DNA of 64,000 nucleotides from Ampullaceana balthica (lineage: Eukaryota; Mollusca; Gastropoda; Lymnaeidae), in contig CALYLW010000122.1 in NCBI GenBank assembly GCA_944989445.1, positions 62,001-126,000 of the forward strand, in the 5' to 3' direction. The position numbers were made by a program, and so were the translations under genes. Each line of letters opens with the position of its first letter. Positions within the stretch are counted from its first letter, which is position 1. Below are positions 55,804 to 64,000 of this stretch, one piece after another. A model generated the notes under the pieces. That model had not been told where the DNA came from. It worked only from the letters and a program-made list of their open reading frames with translations, and searched no databases.

Positions 55804-58668
55804 CAGGGGTCTCAAACACGCGGCCCGCGGGCCAATTGCGGCCCGCTGGATGATATTTTGTGGCCCCCCCACTTGATATCCAAGTTCAGTGCAAGTGCGG
55901 CCCGCCGTGGCGATAACGAAGAAAATTTTTAAAAAATTAAATTAAAATAAGATATTTTAAAATGTAATTGGAAATTTTTCTTTGGCCTTCCAGTACCCTT
56001 TTTTCTAAGACAATGAAGTTTTATTGATCATATTGTTTTTATCTAATTTGTTTAACCATTTCCCCCTTGGAGTCTCCGCGCGTCGCCTTCTATCGGTAGA
56101 CTCTTACAGTCGCCGAGCGTTGCCGATTTTGGGTTTGTTTCGTTTGCAGAGCCGATCCAACTTTTTAAGTAGCTAATTTATATTATCTTTAACATTTCAC
56201 ATAGAAGAGCTAAAAAAGAGGGAAAAATAATGACAATTACATATAAAATCCTTCCAATAATTAGTGGGCGTATAAACAAAAACAATAGCAAGCGGTGATA
56301 AAAATTCTCTGTAAGAATTAATGTTTGCAAATATTGGTATATCTAATGCTTTACAAATTGAATACAATTGATTCTTAAACTGTTTTAACTTGATGTTAAA
56401 ATATTGTAACAGACTATTTTTCATTTTTTAGAAGGTTTTAAGACCTAAAAAATAATTAATAAAATGTTGGTTTAGATTTTCCCCAAAAAGTTTGAAAATG
56501 ACGTCAAATTTGATCTTTGGCAAAAATGGAGTGTCAATTTACTAAAAATATAACTTTTCAATTAAAATAATTTTTGTTAAGCTAAAATAGAAATAAAAAA
56601 ATACCGGTGCCAATATTTTTTTCTTTTCACCCAGCCCAAGTCATGATTTCCTCAAAGCCTACCATGAAGAGAAAGATTGAAGACGAGCATAGAATATTTC
56701 AGGAAAAGTGGGAAACTGAATATTTTTTTATTGATCATATGGGTACCCCGATGTGTCTTATTTGCACAGAGAAAGTTGCAGTGCACAAAGAATACAACAT
56801 AAGACGTCATTACACAACTAAGCACGCTGAGGAATATTCAAAATACAAAGGAAATGATAGAGAGGGCCGGATCAGCAGTCTTAAAGCATGTCTAACAAGG
56901 AGGCAACATTTTTTCAAGAAATCATGCAAAGATAGTGATTCGGCTGTTGAAGCCAGCTATGTAGTGAGTGAGATGATTGTTCAGGCGGGGAAGCCATTCA
57001 CAGATGGCGAGTTTATCAAAAAGTGTATGTTACAGGTTGCAAGTATTGTCTGTCCAGAAAAGAAGGGTCAGTTTAGCAACATCAGTCTTTCAGCCAACAC
57101 AGTGGCAGAGCGCACTATTGAGCTGTCAAGAAACATATACAATCAACTGCAAGAGAAGGCCAAACATTTCAGTGCGTACTCAGTCGCTCTTGATGAGAGC
57201 ACAGACATTACTGACACTGCACAACTGGCAATCTGTATCCGTGGTATTGATGACAATTTTGAAGTGATAGAGGAGTTGCTCACAGTGATGCCAATGCATG
57301 GTCAGACCACTGCTCAGGACATATTCCGGCAGCTGTGTAATGCCATTGTGGATGCCGGTTTACCATGGCAGAAGTTTGCTGGGATAACAACAGACGGAGC
57401 ACCTTCAATGACAGGGAGGAAAAATGGACTGGTTGCACTTGTTCAAAAAAAACTAGAAGAGGAGGGTGTGGAGGAGGCTATCGCTCTGCATTGTATTATC
57501 CATCAGCATGCCCTGTGCAGCAAATGTCTCAAGTTTGACAATGTGATGTCTGTCATTGTGAAATGCATCAACCGTTATATTAGATCCAGGGGTTTAAAGC
57601 ACAGGCAATTTCGGGCTTTTTTGGAGGAAATAGAGTCTGCATATAAGGATGTGCTCTACTTTACTGAGGTGCGTTGGCTCAGCAGGGGAACCTGCTTGAA
57701 GAGGTTTTTTGAGTTGAGAACAGAAGTGAAAGCTTTCATGGAGAACGATGGGATGGCTGTTCCTGTGCTAAGTGATCCAAAATGGCTCATGGACTTAGCT
57801 TTTCTTGTTGACATCACACAGGAGCTGAATGTACTGAACAAGAAGTTACAAGGACAGGAGCAGCTTGTCAGTGCTGCCTATGAAAACGTGAGAGCATTTT
57901 CCACAAAACTTATTTTATGGAAAGCCCAGCTCTCTCAGAAAAACCTCAGCCATTTCCCAGCATGCAAGGCACTCGTGGATGTGGACATACCATTCGATGG
58001 TGAGGAATATATTGATGCCATTGAAAAGCTACAGGAAGAATTTGATCACCGATTTGCAGATTTTAAGAATCACAAAATCACTTTTAAAATATTTGCTGAC
58101 CCTTTCTCTGTCGATGTCCAAGATGCCCCCCCCCTGTGTTGCAGTTGGAACTCATCGACTTGCAGTGCAACTCTCATCTGAAAGCTAAGTTCAGGGAGGT
58201 GAATGGAAAAGCAGACAAGCTTGGAAACTTTTTGAGAGAATTGTCCCCAACATTCCCTGAACTTTCCAGAATGTTCAGCCGGACTATGTGCCTTTTTGGG
58301 AGCACATACATGTGTGAAAAGCTGTTCTCCACCATGAACTTCAATAAATCCAAGCACAGGTCAAAACTCAGTGATGATCATCTTCAAGCTATACTGAGGG
58401 TCTCGACTGCTTCCTCCCTCAAGCCAAATGTGCTTCAGCTGTGTAAGGGGAAACGCAGCCAGGTCTCTTCCAGCAAGGAGCAGTAGGAATAGCAAAGGCA
58501 ACAAGAGTGCTACCAGTTAAGCCAATGTTTGAACCTTAAATAAATAATAATGAATAAAGATGGGGGATACTGAACAGTTGTACTTTTTTTGTATTAACTT
58601 CATGCGGCCCAGCATCACCCAGACTCTGACTCATGTGGCCCCCGGGCAAATTGAGTTTGAGACCCCTG
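55804..58668 (+). mobile_element. Near-complete autonomous-type hAT element
   Basis: Left end CAGGGGTCTCAAACACGCGG, right end TTGAGTTTGAGACCCCTG, flanked by exact 8-bp duplications GTGTAGAG (55796-55803 and 58669-58676). Length 2,865 bp. Subterminal GGCCCGCGGGCC near the left end is self-complementary. It contains one long transposase gene in the same orientation. A polypyrimidine tract ending in CCCAG (about 56617-56635) before the coding start looks like a 3' splice site, suggesting a 5'-UTR intron. The GTGTAGAG motif also continues as a short tandem run to the right. Confidence 0.95.
56643..58486 (+). CDS. hAT transposase (GTF2IRD2/ZBED-like), intact except for one frameshift
   Basis: A DNA-transposase protein of ~615 residues across two frames: 56607-58181 (524 codons open), continuing in another frame at ~58136-58486. 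Numbering from 56607: a BED-like zinc finger with C50, C53, H68 and H73; first catalytic Asp in ALDESTD (D196); second in GITTDGAPSMTG (D263); CIIH motif (C296, H299); RW motif in TEVRWLSRG (R356, W357); helical middle region; and in the second frame the C-terminal dimerisation domain (FGSTYMCEKLFSTMNFNKSK ... KLSDDHLQAIL). I chose the ATG at 56643 because it follows a likely 3' splice site; family members usually start close to the KRKIEDEHR segment, so 56664 is also possible. The only visible break is a shift at nine consecutive Cs (58126-58134), which could be a true mutation or a homopolymer sequencing error. Animal host proteins such as GTF2IRD2 and the ZBED/SCAND3 types derive from this lineage. 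Confidence 0.92.
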
Positions 58669-58759
58669 GTGTAGAGTGTAGAGTGTAGAGGAACGCAGCG
58701 CCTTGACGGATTCATGTTTTAAAGACAGTTCTCTCAAGCAATGTGCTGCTGATCCATCT

Positions 58760-59378
58760 TATCCACGACAATAACATTACGTCTTATCCACGACAATAAC
58801 ATTACGTCATATCCAAGACAATAACATTGCGTCATATCCACGGCAATAACATTATGGCATATCCACGACAATAACATTACGTCATATCCACGGCAATAAC
58901 ATTATGGCATATCCACGGCGATAACATTACGTCATATCCACGACAATAACATTACGTCATATCCACGGCAATAACATTATGGCATATCCACGACAATAAC
59001 ATTACGTCATATCCACGACAATAACATTACGCCATATCCACAACAATAACATTATGGCATATCCACGACAATAACATTACGTCATATCCACGACAATAAC
59101 ATTACGCCATATCCACAACAATAACATTATGGCATATCCACGACAATAACATTACGCCATATCCACAACAATAACATTACGCCATATCCACAACAATAAC
59201 ATTATGGCATATCCACGACAATAACATTACGCCATATCCACAACAATAACATTACGTCATATCCACGACAATAACATTACGCCATATCCACAACAATAAC
59301 ATTACGCCATATCCACAACAATAACATTACGCCATATCCACAACAATAACATTACGCCATATCCACAACAATAACATT
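58760..59378 (+). repeat. 25-bp minisatellite, ~25 units
   Basis: Unit ATCCACGACAATAACATTAC then GTCAT. Variant units (ACGGCAATA, ATTATGGCAT, CACAACAATA, TACGCCAT) are interspersed in recurrent order, suggesting higher-order duplication of 3-5-unit blocks; the last units are all of the CACAACAATAACATTACGCC type. Confidence 0.95.
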
Positions 59379-60191
59379 TGCCTCAGCAGTAAAATAAAAG
59401 GTATCAAGAGGAGACCATTTGTTGTAAGTCCGTTTGCTTAATGCGGTAAGGGGATGCCGCTGTGGACACTGACCCCCAGCCCCCACCCCCGGGAGCCCAA
59501 CCAGAACACTCGGTATTTATAGTTTATAGGTCAAGATCCTATTGTCAATTTCCATGTGATGCCTCTCAGTTTACAGTGAATTTCTCCAATCTCTCGGAGA
59601 TCGCAAAGCACGTAAAGTTTAAAGATGATTTTTAAAAAAAAATATTCCCCAGGCCTTTCTCAAAGTTCACCCTTGACCTGACGCGTCACAGATGACCCGG
59701 CCCTCCAACCTCACCAAAGTTATTTTACTCACCAATCTTATACACCCCTTCTGTTGCAGCACTCTCTCCTCGACGGCCCATATCTTTATATTTAAAAAAA
59801 TATTTAAAAATCAACACCACCCGGGGGATTCACATTTTTAGACCACAACACTGAAAGCTGTTGGAATGCCTCATCAATCAATAATTGTCAGGAGGGGAGC
59901 AAACCCTTCAGTCCACTGGCCTCATTTCTTCTTTATCTCCCCTTTCATTTTTTTTCTTTTCTTTCTTTCTCTGACCCTTACCACCTCCTCACAAAGCAAA
60001 TAAGATGCAGGCCGACGTCCTCGCCTGGAACGCCACCTATTGTCCACCCCACGTCACTGGCCGGTGCCCGGTGGACAATGGGGACGGCACCCTTTCAAAA
60101 CGTCTCAAAACCCAAATTCCTTGGGGGACATTAGGAGCCGCGTTCACGTGCAGGCATGGCAGGCCCGCGTGACGAGCACGAGCTCGAGTAC
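59379..60191. other. Unassigned spacer
   Basis: Contains a pyrimidine-rich TTTC run (59945-59972). No domain-bearing frame and no repeat partner seen. Confidence 0.4.
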
Positions 60192-61250
60192 CTTGCTACA
60201 CTACCCTGAACAAATAGCCTGAGACGTTGGACTGGGACGTTGGACTGGGACGTTGGACTGGGACGTTGGACTGGGACGTTGGACTGGGACGTTGGACTGG
60301 TACGTTGGACTGGGACGTTGGACTGGGACGTTGGACTTGGACGTTGGACTGGGACGTGGACTGGGACGTTGGACTTGGACGTTGGACTGGGACGTTGGAC
60401 TGGGACGTTGGACTGGGACGTTGGACTTGGACGTTGGACTTGGACGTTGGACTTGGGACGTTGGACTGGGACGTTGGACTGGGACGTTGGACTGGGACGT
60501 TGGACTGGGACGTTGGACTGGGACGTTGGACTGGGACGTTGGACTGGGACGTTGGACTGGGACGTTGGACTGGGACGTTGGACTGGGACGTTGGACTGGG
60601 ACGTTGGACTGGGACGTTGGACTGGGACGTTGGACTGGGACGTTGGACTGGGACGTTGGACTGGGACGTTGGACTGGGACGTTGGACTGGGACGTTGGAC
60701 TGGGACGTTGGACTGGGACGTTGGACTGGGACGTTGGACTTGGACGTTGGACTTCGACGTTGGACTGGGACGTTGGACTGGGACGTTGGACTTGGACGTT
60801 GGACTGGGACGTTGGACTGGGAAGAAATTTCTGAGCCTGAATCGAATCTTTAATATCGCTACACTATACCCTGAACAAATAGCCCGTGACGTTGGACTGG
60901 GAAGAAATTTCTGAGCCTGAATCGAATCTTTAATATCGCTACACTATACTATACCCTGAACAAATAGCCCGTGACGTTGTACTGGGAAGAAATTTCTGAG
61001 CCGGAATCGAATCTTTAATATCGCTACACTATACACTGAACAAATAGCCCGTGACGTTGGACTGGGAAGAAATTTCTGAGCCAGAATCGAATCTTCAATA
61101 TCGCTACACTATACCCTGAACAAATAGCCCGTGACGTTGGACTGGGAAGAAATTTCTGAGCCAGAATCGAATCTTCAATATCGCTACACTACCCTGAACA
61201 AATTGCCTGGGAAGAAATTTTTGAGTCAGTATCGAATCTTCAATAGCATT
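60192..61250 (+). repeat. ~80-bp tandem repeat whose first unit is disrupted by a 13-bp array
   Basis: Unit: GACGTTGGACTGGGAAGAAA, TTTCTGAGCCTGAATCGAAT, CTTTAATATCGCTACACTAT and ACCCTGAACAAATAGCCCGT. GAAGAAATTT begins at 60821, 60901, 60986, 61066, 61146 and 61211, giving periods of 80, 85, 80, 80 and 65. The first CTACACTACCCTGAACAAATAGCCTG (60198-60223) is separated from its GGGAAGAAATTT by ~600 bp of 13-mer repeats (60223-60820). Confidence 0.92.
60223..60820 (+). repeat. 13-bp minisatellite, ~46 units
   Basis: Unit GACGTTGGACTGG, nearly perfect, with occasional CTTGG or CTGGT variants and two length variants (60355-60362, 60451-60457). The same 13-mer is present once per unit of the surrounding 80-bp array. 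The three plus-strand frames, 193-224 codons of (W/T)-D-V-G-L-G-R type, result from the stop-free motif. Confidence 0.96.
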
Positions 61251-61272
61251 TGAATAGAGTAATAGAGCCCTT

Positions 61273-61545
61273 GGGGTCGTCCATAAAGTACGTCACGCTC
61301 CAGAGGGGAGAGAGGGTGTAAGAAAGTGTGACAGTTTGTGACAGGGGGAGGGGTGTCCGGCCATGTGTGACGTCACGGTGTTTTATATTAAATTTTAATT
61401 ATTTTGTTAATAAAAAATAAATTTTTGTTAGAAAGTGTGACGTACTTAGGGGGGAGGGTCCAAGATTTGTGACAGTTTCTGACAGGGAGGAGAGGGGGGC
61501 TTAAAAATTGTCAAAAATAGCGTGACGTACTTTATGGACGGCCCC
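61273..61545. mobile_element. GGGGCCGTCC-type MITE, short subtype
   Basis: Left end GGGGTCGTCCATAAAGTACG then TCACGCTCC, right end CGTGACGTACTTTATGGACG then GCCCC. Interior CATGTGTGACGTCACGGTGT and TTTATATTAAATTTTAATTA are shared, inverted, with 32059-32330. Flanks CTT/TTT give no clean duplication. Non-coding. Confidence 0.87.
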
Positions 61546-61779
61546 TTTCCTAGTCGTTTTGGGTAATAGTATAGAGTATAGATCTTTTAGGCCCGCGGGA
61601 CAGACTCGCGATTTCAATGAAATTACAGCGTCAGACCAGCGTTCAAATAAATACAAGATACACACACGAATTAAAACAATAAATTCAAGCTTAACGTATG
61701 GATTGATACACAGATTGGGGAGGGGGGAGCCGGGACAGAATGGAGCTATGCTATCTAATTGTTTTTTTAATGCAATGAA

Positions 61780-61990
61780 TGTTGCGTTGCATTGGATGAT
61801 GGATGTTGTGTTGCCAGGAATTGTGTGTTGCCATGAATGTTGTGTTGCCATGAATGTTGTGTTGCCAGGAATTGTGTTGCCATGAAATTCATGGGATGAT
61901 GAATGTTGTGTTGCCAGGAATTGTGTTGCCATGTATGTTGTGTTTCCAGGAATCTTGTGTTGCCATGAATCTTGTGTTGCCAGGATTGTT
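61780..61990 (+). repeat. Degenerate GTTGTGTTGCCAGGAATT-type tandem repeat
   Basis: 15-34-bp units alternate TGTTGCCAGGAATTGTGT and TGTTGCCATGAATGTTGT. Frames on both strands follow the repeat. Confidence 0.85.
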
Positions 61991-62171
61991 GTGTGACACA
62001 ATGCATGAGGCTGAACCTCACCTCCGCGGAATTAGAAAACATGACGTCATAGGTCAGGTTGTCAGGAGAGTCCAGCTGCCCACCGAGAACCTGGCGCGAA
62101 GATTGGAGCACGAGAGAAATTAAAGGTCCGAATTTGGGACCGGCTGTACTCTTAGAGCCACTGAACGTTGC

Positions 62172-62305
62172 GTCACTGATTTACGGACGTGCGACCTGGC
62201 ATCACTAACTCACGGACGTGCGACCTGGCATCACTGACTCGGGGACGTGCGACCTGGCATCACTGACTCACGGACGTGCGACCTGGCATCACTGACTCGG
62301 AGACA
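62172..62305 (+). repeat. 29-bp tandem repeat, ~4.5 units
   Basis: Unit CACTGACTCACGGACGTGCG then ACCTGGCAT, with TAACTCAC and GACTCGGGG variants. Confidence 0.92.
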
Positions 62306-62409
62306 ATAGATATGACGCCAAAATATCGAGAAATCTGTTATTGTGTTTTCTGCCCCATTACCTCAAAACAAATTGTGTTGTGGACGTGATTGGAAAGGCA
62401 AAGACAGTA

Positions 62410-62690
62410 ATGTCATTTAGTGACACCGAGGAAAATGTCATCGAACGAAAAAGACGAAAATATTAAATGACGCGTCATTTTTATCATAGATGACAGAGAC
62501 AAATGTCATTGAATGTCATCGAGGCAAATGTCATAGAATGACACCGAGGCAAATATCATTGAAAGGAAAATGATTGAAAATGTCATTGAAAACAGAGACA
62601 GGTGTCCTCGAACGCAACCGAGGCAAATGCCATTGTCGTCATTGAATGACACTAAGACAAATACCACTGATTGCGATCCAGGTGAATGCC
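62410..62690 (+). repeat. Degenerate AATGTCATTGAATGACACCG-type repeat
   Basis: The words AATGTCAT, GAATGACAC and CCGAGGCAAATGTCAT recur irregularly; an old, decayed tandem region. Confidence 0.7.
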
Positions 62691-62761
62691 ATGGTATTTT
62701 CTACGTAAGACCCTGTGTGAAGATTATGAACATCTATCCGTCTTTTTATTAACACATTTCT

Positions 62762-63110
62762 CAGAGCAATCAAGTCAAACTATCATTACATGACTAAAAG
62801 CCATCAACTCAAGCGGTCAATACATGACTGACAGAGCAATCAAGTCAAACGGTCAATACATGACTGACGGAGCAATCAACTAAAGCGGTCAATACATGAC
62901 TGACAGAGCAATCAAGTCAAACGGTCATTACATGACTGACAGAGCAATCAACTCAAGCGGTCAATACATGACTGACAGAGCAATCAAGTCAAACGGTCAT
63001 TACATGACTGACAGAGCAATCAAGTCAAACGGTCATTACATGACTGACAGAGCAATCAACTCAAACGGTCAATACATGACTGACAGAGAAATCAAGTTAA
63101 ACGATCAAAA
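62762..63110 (+). repeat. 36-bp minisatellite, ~9-10 units
   Basis: Unit TCAATACATGACTGACAGAG then CAATCAAGTCAAACGG (variants AACTCAAGCGG, TCATTACATGAC). As 36 is divisible by three, one frame stays open (12-residue repeats, 62896-63309), but it has no flanking gene structure. Confidence 0.94.
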
Positions 63111-64000
63111 TTCAGTACAAATCGGATGTGCATTCCACAAAAAACAACCTTCTATTAAAAGACCGACGTATCCCACGCGACCATCCCCAGAACGTCAAGA
63201 GACCCACTTGTTCCCCGCTACACAAATAACAGTAATAGACTTGTCCGCTTCATCTCCGCGATCTATCATCACACAGGAGATGTATCAACCACGGCCACGC
63301 TGTACGTAGTTACGGAGTCGCCGCCCGTTGTTGGCGTGTCAATGTATATCCTTCTATTGTCGCTGTACCAACGGTCCGCCCTGTTTGAGGGGGGGTGGGG
63401 GGTGAATCGTGGCGTGTGTGGGGGTGGGGGTCAGATGGGTTGCAACGAAAGGACCAACTTTCTTTTCACTCGGGGGCCGCCGGCTGGCCTCGGATCTCTT
63501 CAACCACTCGCACGAGAGGTCCGAGAATGCGTCCGCCTCGAGGCTGACTCGAGACAAGAACGGGACTGTCAGGTAGTCGGGAGTGGGGCGAGAGAGAGAG
63601 GGAGGGAAGTGGGGGGCTGCGACACGTGCGCATATTTACACCGCTACTGCCCCTAAAATCTTGATTAGCATTCCATTACGAGGCTCTCGTTGCAACTATA
63701 AAAAAAAAGGGACCATCTGTCGCGCGGACCAATCGCGGCGCGCGGTTCGCATGCCGATAGAAAGGGGGGGACGGCTCTCATTGGTCCGCGGCGTCTGGCC
63801 CGGACCGTGGGAACGGGTCGAAAGATAACTTCACACATACCGAGACTCGTGTGGTTTTAGCCAGGGGATTGTTATGGGTCTATGAAAAGCGAGGCGAGGA
63901 GAGAGAGAAGGGAGTGGGGTACCGGGGTAGGGGTGTGATTAACAGTGCACCATCAAAGGTTATAATATAGCGGGAGGGGGGGTGAGGCACGGATTCAGTT
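63111..64000. other. CpG-rich right flank, possible promoter/CpG island
   Basis: CpG dinucleotides are frequent at about 63280-63310, 63530-63650 and 63700-63810. G-rich runs lie at 63389-63435 and 63760-63770. Frames here (63336-63656, 63583-63828) have no domain. The window ends before any gene can be confirmed. Confidence 0.4.
63724..63789. promoter_or_regulatory. Inverted pair of CCAAT-box motifs
   Basis: GCGGACCAAT at 63724-63733 and its exact reverse complement ATTGGTCCGC at 63780-63789, 46 bp apart, in CpG-rich DNA. A TATAAAAAA-like run lies at about 63697-63706. CCAAT boxes bind NF-Y in animals. Promoter function is an inference; no gene is visible in the window. Confidence 0.35.

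Noticed and set aside
60227..60914. Three overlapping frames of 193-224 codons rich in Gly, Trp, Asp and Leu
   Set aside because: A 13-bp stop-free unit cycles through all frames. No independent coding signal or domain.
62896..63309. 137-codon frame with MTDRAIKSNGHY repeats
   Set aside because: Open because the 36-bp unit is divisible by three. The part after the array shows no recognisable domain, and no promoter or splice context was found.

Overview
This window looks like a gene-poor, repeat-dense stretch of an animal nuclear genome. I find no convincing host protein-coding gene, rRNA or functional tRNA gene. Almost everything I can identify is a transposable element, a fragment of one, or a tandem array. 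The absence of bacterial gene organisation, together with hAT transposases, LINE reverse-transcriptase tails, tRNA-derived SINEs, many MITEs and long minisatellites, makes it metazoan. The mixture resembles molluscs (a gastropod is my guess), but that is an inference from repeat style only.

Layout. 1-2130 is a satellite of ~545-bp units built from a family I call TAAATCCC; other copies lie at 13830, 17111, 23788, 44799, 45829 and 52848. 2.2-17 kb holds minisatellites (38 bp, 17 bp), LINE 3' ends, a SINE, a foldback element and hAT-type non-autonomous elements with 8-bp target-site duplications. 17.9-21.2 kb is a nested block: a GGGGCCGTCC-type MITE split by a 2.9-kb hAT element with a decayed DUF4371/TTF-type transposase. 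21.3-29.2 kb has more hAT MITEs, an 82-bp satellite (16 units) and a 44-bp array. 29.2-32.7 kb is a four-element nest. 33-44 kb carries a 79-bp array, MITEs and SINEs. 44.7-48.3 kb is a LINE tail split by a TAAATCCC element, followed by a 1.7-kb TAAATCCC element with two internal minisatellites and then a 36-bp array. 49-55 kb has CA-rich and 22-bp arrays and a LINE tail. 55.8-58.7 kb is a near-complete hAT element with exact 8-bp duplications and a transposase broken only at a run of nine Cs. 58.7-63.1 kb is a string of minisatellites (25, 13/80, 29 and 36 bp). The last kilobase is CpG-rich.

How the parts interact. There is no pathway here. The window records insertion history and repeat birth. 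About 13 hAT-superfamily insertions can be bounded, most with target duplications, and nesting gives their relative order. Several minisatellites can be traced to a transposon segment that is single-copy elsewhere in the window: the 33-bp array to the TAAATCCC element and the 23-bp array to a transposase reading frame. Long reading frames over the CT-rich, 13-bp, 33-bp, 36-bp, 44-bp and 79-bp arrays are repeat artefacts and are not annotated as genes.
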